Positions 11,875 through 23,680 of a stretch of 64,000 nt of DNA are shown here, one piece after another (positions within the stretch are counted from its first letter, which is position 1; every line of letters begins with the position of its first letter). A model generated the notes under the pieces. That model did no database searches. It worked only from the letters and a program-made list of their open reading frames with translations, and had not been told where the DNA came from. Source of the stretch: Timema cristinae (lineage: Eukaryota; Arthropoda; Insecta; Phasmatodea; Timematidae). The stretch covers positions 1 through 64,000 of the forward strand of contig JBCFYV010000290.1 in NCBI GenBank assembly GCA_039000515.1, given 5' to 3'. Position numbers and translations under genes: made by a program.

Positions 11875-12240
11875 TCACAATCCAACACGTAATTGTCCAA
11901 ACCGACGACTTGACGCGTCTACAAGGTAGCAATGATCAGATCCAGGTTTCTGATGTGTGTTTCCACCGTAGACTGTTCGAGGTCGATGACATCCACGGTC
12001 TTTGTTAACGTGCTGCATACATCCAAGACGAGTGTGTTGATCAAATCGTTGCAATATCGAGTGACGGGTATCAACCACATCCCGTCTATCGACGACGACG
12101 TCGATGAGGTCCCACAGCTTGCAAAGACGTGCCCAGCTAGGTGCGAGATAGGTGACCCGTTTAAATACAGCGTCATGTTTCTCACTGATGACGACCATAC
12201 GTTCATTGCAGATGAACACATTAAAGAATATACAATTTAG
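11875..12240 (+). pseudogene. Unrecognised coding-like relic
   Basis: The base composition changes here to a codon-like, less AT-rich pattern rich in GAC/GTC. On the plus strand one frame reads VQTDDLTRLQGSNDQIQVSD and is followed, after a frame change near 12000, by a frame ending at 12240 that contains SLQYRVTGINHIPSIDDDVD, CPARCEIGDPFKYSVMFLTD and DEHIKEY. Neither half matches a family I know. A minus-strand frame of similar length overlaps it, so even the strand is uncertain. It may be a fragment of a decayed element or captured gene. Confidence 0.3.
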
Positions 12241-12578
12241 TTTCAAAGGTAATAGTGTTAGAATACGAATAAAATCTTTAATCAGCCATGATTTTTACAT
12301 TCTGCCAAGACTAAAATGTATTTAAAATTGGCTAATTATTTGTAAATTGGTCTCAGAAACCATATTATATTAAAAGTTCCATCACTATAAAAAAAAAGGT
12401 AGCTTAAAACTTAATTACATTTGTTTGAATGACAAGTTGTGTATAGTTCTACGTTCATACAATCATTTAGGTTATTAAGCTTGTAGTAAGTATTACTAAA
12501 TTACAATATATTTAAGGTTTATTCTTAGCTTGAATATAGCTTTCAGGAACCATGTTATATTGAAAGTTTAATAGCTAT

Positions 12579-12727
12579 TGTAATATTGTTTCAATAGATG
12601 GACGTGTTAGTTATTATTTCTAAACATGGCTTCTTATATATCCATGAGTCTAATAATGTTTGTCTATATTTTTTTTAAATTGTATGTTCTTTGTCTTGTT
12701 AATTGTCGGCATTTTTGTGGCTCCGCT
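12579..12727 (+). repeat. BEL/Pao 5' LTR (3' part deleted)
   Basis: Aligns with 15925-16084: TGT.ATATTGTTTCAATAGA at the start and GTCGGCATTTTTGTGGCTCC at the end. It stops abruptly at GCT while the 3' copy continues about 100 bases further. Confidence 0.75.
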
Positions 12728-12739
12728 TCAAACCTCACA

Positions 12740-15700
12740 ATAGCTCAGAAGCGTCAGGAAACAACGTTACGGAAACTGAAATCTCTTGAAGTAGAAAGAG
12801 CCTACACAGGAGTGTTTGAAGAGTGGAAGAGAGAGGGAATCATAGAAGAAGTGGTTAATGCTAAGTGTAATGAGGGACATTATCTTCCCCACCGACCAGT
12901 GATCAAGGAACATGGTACCACGAAGATTCGTCCCGTGTTTGATGCCTCAGCAAAGATTAATTCCTGTCCTTCACTGAATGATTGCTTAGAGGAAGGGCTG
13001 AACTTGATTGAACGTATTCCCTCTCTCCTGCTTTGCTTCAGAGGGGGAGCTATTGGTGTTATTGCTGATATAAAGAAAGCTTTCTTGGAGATTGGACTTT
13101 GTGAACGAGATAGAGATTTCGTACAGTTATTGTGGGAAACACCAAATGGGGAAAGCTTAGTCCTAAGACATGCACGTGTGGTTTTTGGCGTTTCACCCAG
13201 TCCTTTTCTGTTAGGAGCTGTCATTGAACACCATCTAGACTTGGTCTTGAGAGATTGTGAAAATAACTGTTTTGGGACTAGCATGTATTCCCAGAAAACA
13301 ATTAAAAAAATTGGAGAAGGGTTTTTATGTAGACAGTTGTGTCTCGAGTATAGATGAAGTGAGCGAGCTACATCAGTTTATGACAAAATCAACTGCTTTG
13401 TTATTGAAGCAAAATTTAAGCTGAGAGGATGGGAATATTCTAGTTCTGAAGTTGACAATAGTGAAGTGTCACCTGCTTTAGGTCTGCATTGGAGGCGTGG
13501 AACTGATACGTTTGCCATCAATTCAGCCTTTATTCTTTTAATTGATTTTCAGAGTGTAACTAAGAGAACATATTTGTCTGTTGCTCATAAATTGTATGAC
13601 CCAATTGGTTTCACAAGCATTGATCCCGAAACTGTTGATTTAACAGATGTGGGCCTCTAAGTTGGTCTGGGACAAAGAAGTTCCTACAAAAGAAAAAGAG
13701 AGGTTTGTAAAATGGACTAAGGGACTTCAATGTTTGAACAAAATTGAAATTCCCAGATATAACACCCAGAAGAACGTGAAGCATAGTCTTCACCCGTTCT
13801 GCGATGCCAGTCAAGATGCATATGGCGCTGTTGTGTATTTGAGATCGGAGACTGAACTTTGCTTTGAAGTTCAACTTGTTCAGGCTAAGGCCAGGGTAGC
13901 GCCTATCAAGAAGACCACTATTCCACGTTTGGAGCTCTTAGGCGCTACTATTGGGGCTAGACTGTTTTCCTCCATAGTGGAACATTTAGATTTGATTGTG
14001 TCGCACTTCTGTTTCTGGAGTGATTCAAGTACGGTTTTAGCGTGGATGCAAAGAGAGGAGCAGTGGGCTACTTTTGTACGTAATAGGTCCCAAGAGATTA
14101 AACGATTGACGGCAAAAGAAGACTGGCGCCACGTTCCAGGTGCACTTAACCCAGCAGCTATAGCCAGTCGAGGATGCTCTGCTAAGAAATTAATGCAGGT
14201 GAGATGGTGGGAGGGGTCTGATTGGCTAAAGCTGCCTCCAGATCAATGGCCTATGGACGTTGTTTCTGCTGATGAAGAAGTTGTCTACCAGGAAAAAAGA
14301 AAAGGTGTGGTTACGACTCTACCAAATGTGAACACCGATGGTGAGTGGTATTGCCGATTATTCTCTCAGTACCACAAATTTCTCCATATTGTGGGATAGG
14401 TGCTCAGATTCATTTGTAATTGCAGAAAGCAATCTAAGACAAGAGGGGGTCTTAGTGCCATTGAAGTGGATGAGGCCGAAGTCCTTGTCATTAGATTGAT
14501 TCAAAAAGAATCCTTTCAAGACTCGAAATATGAACCTGTCAAGTCACTGAATTTATCCACGAGACACATGTCAAGGCAAACCACGTGGGAGAGCAGGGTC
14601 ATTTGAACTTACTTAGAGAGAGGTTCTGGATTATAAAGTGTAGGAAGGAGAACCATTCGTTCTGTTGTTATGAAGTGCACTGTGTGCAAAAGATTTGCAG
14701 GCACACATTTTTATCGGTCTGTGCCACCATTACCTGAAGACAAAGTGCGTGACACCGTAGTGTTTGAAGTCACAGGAGTGGATCTGGCGGGTCCACTTTA
14801 CCTACGAGATGGAAGAAAAGCCTGGGCATGCCTTTTTACGTGTGCAGTGTATCGTGCTGTCCACCTGGAACTAGTATCTGCATTGTCTTCGGATGCCTTC
14901 ATACAGGCTCTAAGGAGATTTGTGGCTTGACGTGGAAGACCGTCTGTCATATACAGTGATAGCGGGACTAACTTTGTAGGTACAGCTAATGCTTTTTCAC
15001 AATTATACGGAGAAAATTAATGCTTTCAGCTCAGCACAACGAATTGTTTGGAAATTTAATCCTCCTGCTGCTCCATGCTGGGGTGGTTGGTGGGAGCGCC
15101 TTATTGGTATAATGAAATCTTTTCTTGCTTTTTTAGAATACTTGGAAGAGCCCAGCTGACTTTTGAGGAACCGACAACTGTGCTATGTGACTGTGAGGCT
15201 ATAATGAATTCACGACCTTTGACCTATGTATCAGATGATCCTGACAGCCTGACTCCATTGACACCGGCCTTATTCCTTCAGAACCTCAAAGAAGTAAGAG
15301 TGCCTGATTGTGACCCATTGGGGACAGCTGATCTGAAGAAGAGGTCAAGGTACTTGCAAAAACTGCGTGAAGTTTTGAGAAAGGGGTTCCGCAGTGAATA
15401 GCTGGGTCAGCTGGCTGAAAACTCAAAGAGCAAGAAGGAATATCCTTTAAGGGTAGGTGAAGTGGTTCTCATCGGAAGTGACAACCTCAAACGGCTGGAC
15501 TGGATATTAGCTGTAGTGGAAGAGTTGTATGCTGGATGTGATGGAGTTCATTGACTGGTTCGGCTGAGAACAGGTACTGGCACTGTCATGCGGCCTATTC
15601 AAAGACTGTATAGTCTTGAGGAAACAGAATCAAACTCAAGGCCTAAAGGTACGCCCTCTAGCTTATTGAATGTACCGACAGATACGTCTTTAGAAGAGGG

Positions 15701-15786
15701 AGATCAAACACCTTCAAAATATACTTTTTTGGACAAACGGACCAGAAAGAATAAAAAGATTATTACTCCAGTAAGATATTTAACAT
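12740..15786 (+). pseudogene. BEL/Pao pol relic: RT, RNase H/A17 region, integrase, C-terminal domain
   Basis: Pol makes and integrates the cDNA copy. The reverse transcriptase reads HRPVIKEHGTTKIRPVFDAS, then GVIADIKKAFLEIGL and RHARVVFGVSPSPFLL. The FYVDD-box position just after 13280 is damaged by frame changes. SVAHKLYDPIGFTS introduces the A17/RNase H-like region, with LHPFCDASQDAYGAVVY, KTTIPRLELLGA, FWSDSSTVLAW and WRHVPGALNPA. The H2C2 zinc region is degraded before CTVCKRFAG. The integrase core follows (FEVTGVDLAGPLY, CAVYRAVHLELV, then SVIYSDSGTNF after a stop at 14927). The DUF5641-like tail has NSRPLTY, LTPALFL and VLIGSDNLKRLDW. At least six stops or frame changes make it non-functional. 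Confidence 0.88.
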
Positions 15787-15924
15787 AGGGAAATTATTAC
15801 GTTTTGTGTTTAGGTGTTAAAAGAAGAATGACTCAAATACTCTGAACTTCTTCGTCAAAGTGATATTGTCTGTGAAAATTCCTTAATATGTATTGTTTTG
15901 AGTTAAAAACTCAAGGGTGGAGAA

Positions 15925-16182
15925 TGTCATATTGTTTCAATAGATAGGACTTGTTAGTTAGTGTTTCAAAATACGGTTTCTTATATTTGTATGCTTCTAA
16001 TAATATTTGTCAATGTTTTTTTTTAACTTGTATGTTCTTTGTATTCTTTGTTTTGTCAATTGTCGGCATTTTTGTGGCTCCGCTAAAAATGACAAATTAA
16101 ATAGTGTTAATGCACAACGCTTCTTTATCTTTACTTAAATATTACGTCGAATTTATTTACGTCGGGTAGACGATAAGTGACA
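15925..16182 (+). repeat. BEL/Pao 3' LTR
   Basis: Begins TGTCATATTG directly after the purine tract at about 15913-15924 and ends near GATAAGTGACA, giving TG...CA ends. The right boundary is inferred from the CA end only, since the 5' LTR is truncated. Confidence 0.65.
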
Positions 16183-16327
16183 ACTGTAATGAAATAAGAC
16201 AGCTAAAAATTTGATTACATTTATTTGGATTACAAACTTTGTACATACATCTTACGTTCAAACGCTCATTTACTCATTTAGGTTACCTATAGGAATTATT
16301 GCTATTTTAGCATACAAAACTTTTTAA
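16183..16327. other. Spacer between BEL element and piggyBac
   Basis: A segment (about 16195-16290) resembles the sequence left of the BEL element (about 12396-12485): both carry a TTAATTACATTTGTTTG-like core and ACGTTCA...TCATTTAGGTTA. The repeat therefore flanks the retrotransposon on both sides. Confidence 0.4.
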
Positions 16328-18686
16328 CCCTTGTGTTGCCACCCAAAAAAACTCACAGCATCTGCCACCCGGGTACCCCGCTAACGAATTTCTTGGTAAA
16401 AGCCCATTGTAACGAAAAATAATTATATGCATTCGATTAATATTTAATTATTCATAGGAAGGTATTCCTACCTCAATATAACAATTAAATTATGTACAGT
16501 GACCTTGGAAGTCCTAAAGAAGGTATAAAACGTGCGCAACTGCACCGTAAATTTCTCGTTTCTAGGCCATCCAGGTATGTTGAACATGAAAGGGAAGCAG
16601 AAGGGTCGATATTTTTGTTCTTTTATACCTGAAGAATATTCGAGAACACTTTTGAAACACTTGGACACAATCATGCCTATATACTTGGAGCAGTAAAGCC
16701 GTATATCTCAGTTTGTATCGTTAGCTCGAAGAAGCAAGACGTGCAGTCACTGCTGAGAGAGTTTGGATAGTTTGGTATATGTGTGCGTGTTATATCCGCT
16801 GTTTTTATTTTCTGGCTTACTCCAATATTATTTACTGAAGTGTGCATATAACTTGTGCATTATATTTGTGGAAAACAGAAGCAGAAAGATGGAGGAATTG
16901 TCGAGAGCTCAGTTTTTGAGGTAACGTAAATATAGTAAATACAATATTTGTATTATGTATTTGATATTATCATAAGTGTAATATTATTGTAAAACATGAA
17001 TTTATTGATTATTTTTTAGATTGAGTTACGCTGAAAAAGATGAGTACTTAAAGAGATTACTCGACGAAGAAGATGACAAAAGTGATGACCCTTCGGACAG
17101 TGAAGACGGGGATTGGTTTCCCAAAGATAACGCTCCGAATTCTGCCAATGCTGAAGCATCGGGTAGTGAAGATTGCGTTGATGACGAAGCCGAAATTGAT
17201 GGCGGAACTCAAGAAGAAGAAGAAGAAGAAGAAGACGATGACAACGAAAGAGACGCTGAGGAGGAGAGTGACAATGAAGTAGCTTCAGATGTTTCAGCCA
17301 GCACTAGTACAACTTTTGTGGCAAAAGACAACCTCAAAACCATCAAACTCCGGCTAGAAATATTGTTAGGCAGAGAGCTGGACCGCATAGAAGTACGGAA
17401 ATGTTATCGATCTCTGGCACATTTAAAAAATTCATCACGTTGGAAATGGTTGACATGATCGTTCGGTGCACAAATAAAAAAGCGGAAGCCGAGTATCAAG
17501 ATTACAATAGCAAGCATCCACAAAACGAGCCGCTTGTATGGAAGAAAGTTACGGTAACTGAAACGTACTCTTTTTTTGGAATCTTGATAAGTGCTGGCGC
17601 AAATAACTCAAACACAGAGCACATAGATGAAATTTGGAAGAAAAACTCATATCTGCTATATCGTGCAACGATGGGACGAAGGCGATTTCAGTCGTTTTTA
17701 CGTTTTATACATTTTGACGATTACACTACATGCCAGAAACGAGCAGCCAATGATAAAGCTGCACCTATTTCTGATATTTGGAACATGCTGAGTGCAAACC
17801 TACCAGCGGTGTATATACCAACGGATCACTTGACTATCGACGAACAGCTCTTTCCTCTTCGAGGAAGAACGAAGTTTAGCCAGTACATGCCATCGAAGCT
17901 TGCTAAATACGGTCTAAAAGTATTTTGGTTGTGCGACGCAAGTAATGCTTATCCACTCAAAGGGATTTTCTATACCGGTAAACAAGGTAATACTCGAGAA
18001 TTCAATCAACGAGAACGAGTTGTAAAAGAACTGGTCGCCGCTTACAAAGGATCTGGCCGGAACATAAGCATGGACAGATTTTTCACGACCTTACCGTTGG
18101 CAGAGAGTCTTTTGTCATGGAAGCTCACTATCGTCGGTACTTTGAAACAAAATAAAACATGCATTCCTCAAGAAATGAAACCGTTGAACTCTAGACCGTT
18201 ATTGTCAGCGCTTTTTGGATTTCACGAGAAGGTTACCATCTGTTCGTTTGTTCCGAAGAAAAACAAAGCGGTGATTCTTCTCAGCACGATGCACAATGAT
18301 GCTACGATCTCTGATGCAGCTCACCAGAAACCAGAAATGATTTTGTTTTACAACAAAACCAAAGCCGGCGTTGATACTATGGACCAAATGTGCACGAGAT
18401 ATTCCACCCAACGGCGAACGTTCAGATGGCCGCTAGCTTTTTTTTTTACAATATTTTGGATATCGCCGGTGTTGCTGCGTACGTTATTTACTATGAAAAT
18501 AATGATCTGCTTGCAAAAAAACTAACAGACGCAGACTTTTTCTACGCCAGCTCGCAGAAGAACTAGCCATGCCAATTATAGAAGAGCGATTTTCACACCA
18601 GCAAATCATGCGAAATCATGCAACGAAAATCGCAATCGACAGTTACTATGAAAGGCCATTAACAGAAGTGGTAACTGATAACAACG
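16324..18686 (+). mobile_element. piggyBac-family transposon, 3' part lost
   Basis: The target tetranucleotide TTAA (16324-16327) is followed by CCCTTGTGTTGCCACCC, a typical piggyBac-type 5' terminus. The transposase gene follows on the plus strand and is cut at 18686, where the 5' end of an I-like LINE begins. No right-hand terminus was found downstream of the LINE copy. Confidence 0.85.
16889..18686 (+). pseudogene. piggyBac transposase, two exons, frameshifted and truncated
   Basis: PiggyBac transposases excise and insert at TTAA with a DDD catalytic triad. A first exon (16889-16920, MEELSRAQFL) ends at GAG|GTAACG and joins after a 99-base intron at TTTTTTAG|A (17019/17020). The AG|A junction codon gives Arg, followed by LSYAEKDEYLKRLL. 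An acidic Glu/Asp-rich N-terminus follows (to about 17340). The frame then changes near 17410-17440, with part of the usual N-terminal domain apparently deleted. Catalytic aspartates are visible in HLTIDEQLFPLRG, NISMDRFFTTLPL and KAGVDTMDQM. A poly-T slip near 18440 shifts frame again at FRWPLAFF. The C-terminal Cys-rich finger is missing because the LINE interrupts the gene. Confidence 0.87.
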
Positions 18687-19207
18687 CCCCCCCTGCGGGA
18701 CTGGGTTTAGAATGGTCCCGCAGTAACCCCTGCTTGTCGTAAGAGGCAACTAAAAGGGGAGGCATCTGTGCAGGATGTACCCCGTGCAGGACAATCCTAT
18801 CCTACATCTTTCCTTTCACTTGCTTTTTTTCCCTTTTTTTCCTTCTATTTCTTTCTTCCTTCTTCCACCTTCTCTTTCATTACTTCTTCCTTCTTTCTTC
18901 CCTTCCCCTGCCGTTAAATCCTGCACAGAGACCTTTGGCCCCTCTGTTGACGACCTTGGCATCAAACACGGCTCTCCTTTGGTTAATATTGGATACCACC
19001 GCTTTGAGCTCCTGAGTGAAAGTGCGCCGGTTGTAATATCTTGGTAAAAGGGCCTTAGGGATGACAACCGGGTACCCTACCTTGAGAAAAGACCGGTTGC
19101 GTTCATGAGGGTTCCGGACGTAAAATTAGCAATTTCCGGCATACACTTGCTGCGGTGACCTCTCTTCCGGCGATGCTCCATATGAAGGTTGTCATGTCTA
19201 GCGTCGT

Positions 19208-20885
19208 ATGGAGCCGCTCGCCGGAAGAGTTAACAGGGCCCTATGTGGTAGAACCAACTGGGATCAACCTGGGTCTACGATCCGAGTACTTTTGCAGGTT
19301 GTCCTCCAACTCATGACTGAGTCCATTGTCTCAGCTGAAACCTTACTGTCCGCTGGCACCGTACTGCCAAGTTCTGCTGGCATCTTACTGCCCGGCCCCT
19401 CACAGGGCCGTATTAATGATAAGAGGCGGAAACGGGTAAGGCCGTCCAGCCCTGTTTTGATAAAAACCAGGAAGTGGTGAGGCCCCAGCCCCGCTTCCTG
19501 GTGATGTCTCGAGTAGAAGAAAGTCTAGATCTGAAACGTGTCAGCCCATTTATCCTCGAAAGAGTGATAAATGGAGCAGCAAAATCTGACGTTTTAATAA
19601 GGAAACTGCGTTATGGCACCATTATGATTCATACTATGACCGACACACAATCCTCGAGTATTATGGCGATCTCCGAAATACCGTTGAGTAATAAGGAAAA
19701 TATACCGGTGAAGGTGGAACCTCACAGGTTCCTCAATGTTTGCAAGGGAGTGGTCACTTGCTATGACCTCGACTGCGTGAGCATTGAGGATATCTGTGAG
19801 GAGCTGTCACCGAAGTGTACCGTATTGTCACCAAAAAGAACGGACAAGATAAAAAAAACCGACACCTATATCCTCACTTTTGCGACACCTACCCTTCCAA
19901 AGGAGGTTCGAGCAGGCTTCCATGCGCTCAGATTCAGGCCATACGTTCCCAATACTCGACGCTGCTTTCAGTGCCAGGAATTTAGGCATACGAAGCTGAG
20001 ATGCAGTGCAAGGCCAACCTGTGCGGATTGCGGACAGGAGGCTCACGATACACCGTGTGAGTCTCCTAAGTTCTGCATCAACTGCAAGGGTCCGCATTCT
20101 GCTTGGTCTCGGACCTGTCCGAAATGGAAGGTGGAGAAAAAAGTCCTGGAGATTCAATGTGAAAAGAAGATCCCTTATGCCCAGGCACGCAAGGAATATG
20201 TATCCAGTCAAGCTCCGGTATTATAGACATCTTATAGCCAAATTGTAAGTCAGAAAATAAATTGCCCCAACTGCCATTGCGCAGTTAATATTGCTAATAC
20301 GCCTACACGACCTGTGCCACTTGTCTCTACTCGAGACACTCAAATACAACCAGCACCATCTATGGTGGTGCCAAAATTAGTAAAAGGGGCGACACCCTCG
20401 CTGAAGTCGCCTCCACCACCTTTACCCCCGAGGAGGCCTCCTTGGGGAACCCCCTTGAGCCCTCCTAGGGGAACCCCATCGAGCCCTCCTCGAGGAACCC
20501 CGCCTAGCCCCACTAGAGGAACACCCCCGAGCCCTCCTCGGGGTCCTAAACGATGTGCGACCGTTGTCGAGCCGCTCAACCCCGCCTCAGGAACTCCGGA
20601 GGTCGGGATGAGTGGTGGTACAGGTGAGGTCGCAAAGGCGAGTCCCACTGGTGCCTTGAGGAAGGACCAGCGAGGGACCGCCGAAAAAATTACTCTTAAA
20701 AAAGCGTCGAAGGCTTAAACAAAGCCTTCGCGTAAGGATCCCCCGACCCAGTCTCTACAGGACAAACCAAAGCCTCTCCTGAAGCGGGAGGTCCAAGAGA
20801 GATTGGGAAAAACAAGGGACCTAAAAAAGTCCTCAATAAATTTTTATTTTTAAAAGATAGTGTTATGGATTGTGAGGATATTTAA
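19208..20885 (+). pseudogene. I-like ORF1 (CCHC knuckles, Pro-rich tail), copy A
   Basis: The RNA-binding ORF1 protein starts MEPLAGRVNRALCGRTN at 19208. It shifts frame at about 19478, loses bases in the middle (the copy B counterpart is longer at QHVTEVYR) and reaches a stop at 20224. Zinc knuckles CFQCQEFRHTKLRC, CADCGQEAHDTPC and CINCKGPHSAWSRTC are intact. A proline-rich tail with repeats of PPRGTPSSP type follows in another frame from about 20314. An in-frame TAA lies at about 20716. The natural end appears to be the TAA at 20883-20885, 22 bases before ORF2. Confidence 0.8.
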
Positions 20886-20907
20886 TGAAATTATATATTA
20901 ATAAATA

Positions 20908-23291
20908 ATGTCGCTACTACAATGGAATTGTAGGGGTTTCTATGCTCGTGTAGAGGAAATTAAACTACTAATTTCTTCCCTGCATCCTCCCATCTTGTGT
21001 TTGCAGGAAACCCACTTCCGCCCAACTGACAACCCGATGCTTCGTGGGTACGATGTATATCGTACCGACAAGCCACTTTTGATCGGGCTAGCGGAGGTGT
21101 GGCTATATTCGCACGAAGCACTATATATCATAAGAATATTAATATTGTTTCTGATCTCCAAGTGATTGCTGTCAGAGTCTCCCTTCCTGTGGAGATAACC
21201 GTATGCTGCATTTACCTCCCACCAGGTGAACGTGTTTCCAAGAGGACTCTAGAGGCCCTCTTTATACAACTTCCCGCCCCCTATATCATCTTGGGGGACT
21301 TTAACGCGCATAACCTGGTGTGGGGGTCTAATTTTACAGACACCCGCGGGAGGATGGTAGAGGATATTCTTGTCTCGGGAAACTTGGTGTTAATGAAACA
21401 CCGGGACCCAGACACACTTCTCCACCTTTAATGGTGTATCCTCTGCCATCGACCTAGCTCTATGTAGCCCCGGGATTGCTGCTCACTTCCTTTGGGAGGT
21501 TCACTCGGACCTATGTGGCAGCGATCACTTTCCCATTCTGCTTTCACAAATTAAAGATCCTCCCAGTACAGCAAGGTTCCCCCAATGGGTTCTTAAACGT
21601 GCTAACTGGGATAAATTCCGCGAGCTCGCCGTATTCGACGAACCTCATTCTCCTGACGTCGATGTTAAGGCTGGGCAATTTACTTCGACGGTCATAGCGG
21701 CGGCGAGGGCATCCATCCCTAAATCCTCGCCAAACCCGTGCCACCGTCCTGTTCCCTGGTGGAACGAGGAGTGCCGACTGGCTATTTCTAACCGTCGAAG
21801 GGCCCTACGTCTCTTTCATCGACGTCCAACTTCGGAGAATCTGGAGTCATTCCAGATTCTACGTGCTAGAGCTCGCCGTATCATTCGAGAAAGCAGAAGA
21901 GAGTCTTGGAGACAGTTTATTTCTACCCTTACTATTTCCACTCCCACAACCAAGGTTTGGGATCACATTCTTAAAGTACGTAGTAGCAAAAATACCATTT
22001 ATAATATACCCGCACTTATGTCAAACGGTTCACTTGTCTCCTCCCCTATGGAGGTCGTCAATGTATTGGGCTCGATGTTCGCCAATATTTCTAGCACTGC
22101 GAGCTACTCTAACGAGTTCGCGGTGCATAAGCGCAGCATCGAGCGCCTTACTATTGATTTTGGCCAAAGTCGGGGGGAGGATTAAAACTCCCCTTTACTA
22201 AAGAGGAACTTACTTACGCCCTGTCCCAGGCGGGCAATACAACTTCTGGCCCGGATGATATCCATTATGAAATGTTGCGCCAACTGTCCCCTGCTGGACG
22301 GGCGTTCCTCTTAGACCTCTACAATTGTGTTTGGGAATCTCGTCAATTCCCAACACTGTGGAGGCAAGCAACCGTTATCCCAATATATAAAAGTGGCAAG
22401 GATAAATTAGAGCCAACTAGTTATAGACCGATAGCCTTAACTAGCTGTGTATGCAAAATATTAGAAAAAATTATAAATAAACGACTTATATGGTGTTTAG
22501 AATCCCGCAATCTGCTATCCAATATTCAATGTGGTTTTCGCCGTAACCGATCCACGGTTGATCATCTCGTCCGTCTTGAGACTGCTGTTCGTGACGCCTT
22601 TCTCCATAAACAGCATCTTTTGGCTGTTTTCTTTGATTTGGAGAAGGCGTACGATACTACATGGCGTTACGGCATCTTAAAAAACCTTTTTAATTGGGGG
22701 TTTCGGGGGAGCCTCCCTATTTTTTTTAGCTAATTTTATCTCAGATTGACACTTCCGGGTAAGGTTAAACAACACCTTATCCGATGATTTTATTCAAGAA
22801 AATGGGGTGCCCCAGGGCAGTCCTTTGAGCTGCACGTTGTTCGCTATTGCGATAAATAGCATTGTAGACAATGTGCGCTTACCTGTTCGTTCATGCCTTT
22901 TTGTGGATGACTACGCAATTTATTGCAGTTTATCAAGTCTCCACAGGGCTCAACGACAGATACAACTCGCTGTAAACAATCTATGGTTGTGGGCATCTCG
23001 TAATGGCTATCGTTTCTCTGCGGCCAAGACGACTGTTGTCCACTTCCATAGATTACGCGGAATACAGCCAGCCCCCAATATTTTAATGAACAACGTTGTT
23101 TTACCTGTCTCCGAGACCGTAAGGTTCCTGGGACTTTTATTCGATTTTAAACTAACTTGGATCCCCCACATCAAATACCTGAAAGCGAGGTGTGTTAAAG
23201 CTTTGAATTTACTTAAAGTTGTGAGTGGTCGCTCTTGGAGTGCTGATAGGGAGACCTTGATGCGCCTTTATAGAGCCTTGGTGAGATCAAA
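20908..23291 (+). pseudogene. I-like ORF2 (endonuclease-RT), copy A, broken and truncated
   Basis: Opens MSLLQWNCRGFYARVEE at 20908. Endonuclease motifs LQETHFRPTD and LGDFNAHNLVWGS are recognisable across frame changes (near 21080, 21410 and 21470). The reverse transcriptase region shows SYRPIALTSCVCKILEK, FRRNRSTVDHLVRLE and FFDLEKAYDTTW, then a frameshift at about 22725, then ENGVPQGSPLSCTLF and CLFVDDYAIYC. The copy stops short after LMRLYRALVRSK. The RNase H domain present in copy B is missing. Confidence 0.85.
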
Positions 23292-23295
23292 ACCT

Positions 23296-23385
23296 ACCAT
23301 TCACATTCACAGGACTCTGCGCCGGCTGTGTTGTGTCACTACCATTCACACTCACAGGACTCTGCGCCGGCTGTGTCGTGTCGTT
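23296..23385 (+). repeat. Two-copy 45-bp tandem repeat
   Basis: ACCATTCACAYTCACAGGAC followed by TCTGCGCCGGCTGTG occurs at 23296 and again at 23341, 45 bases apart. It sits exactly at the truncation point of LINE copy A and just before a SINE. Confidence 0.8.
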
Positions 23386-23399
23386 TACATGCTCTTATT

Positions 23400-23667
23400 A
23401 ATAATAGTAATAATATTATTTAGCACCGCGTCTTACTACCCGTTCGGGTTATACGCTTTAAGTACTAATTATGTTAATGGATTTAGGAATTGGGAAGGTT
23501 GAATTAGAGGAAGTGAAACCGCATTTGCGTGGATGGAGAGTGGAAAACCATTAAGGAAAAACCACCCCCAGTTCACCCGACCGAGATTCGAACCTCGATC
23601 TCCCCGTCCTCAGCGGTCGAACTCAACATGACAAGCGTGTTAGCCAACTACGCCACCGAGGCAGGTA
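23400..23667 (-). mobile_element. tRNA-derived SINE with 13-bp target duplication
   Basis: The minus strand begins with a tRNA-like head: an A-box-like GTGGCGTAGTTGGCTAACACG and a B box GGTTCGAATCTCGG. It continues through a body (TTTTCCACTCTCC...) and ends GGGTAGTAAGACGCGGTGCT plus an AAT-rich tail. ACATGCTCTTATT occurs perfectly at 23387-23399 and 23668-23680. The head does not fold as a complete tRNA, so this is a SINE rather than a tRNA gene. Related copies lie at 40.8, 43.8 and 55.5 kb. Confidence 0.88.
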
Positions 23668-23680
23668 ACATGCTCTTATT

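Larger units (their letters stand above)
12579..16182 (+). mobile_element. BEL/Pao LTR retrotransposon with gag deleted
   Basis: A 3' LTR of about 258 bp (15925-16182) starts TGTCATATTG right after a purine-rich tract AAGGGTGGAGAA and ends near AAGTGACA. A truncated 5' LTR (12579-12727) starts TGTAATATTG and matches the 3' LTR up to GTGGCTCCGCT. The match then ends and pol begins about 20 bases later. The end of the 5' LTR, the primer-binding site, gag, protease and the start of pol are therefore missing. The order RT, A17-type region, integrase, C-terminal domain is that of BEL/Pao. No clear 5-bp target duplication is seen, consistent with an old, rearranged copy. Confidence 0.8.
18687..23295 (+). 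mobile_element. I-like LINE copy A, decayed and 3'-truncated
   Basis: The 5' end is the C-run followed by TGCGGGACTGGGTTTAGAAT, matching the 5' end of copy B. A leader, ORF1 and ORF2 follow in the same order. The match to copy B stops near 23291, inside the thumb region of the reverse transcriptase, so the RNase H and 3' end are missing. Many stops and frameshifts show it is older than copy B. It inserted into, or recombined with, the piggyBac gene. Confidence 0.87.

Noticed and set aside
23590..23667. Possible tRNA gene
   Set aside because: A and B boxes are present, but no 7-bp acceptor stem forms and the body plus 13-bp duplication shows a SINE.
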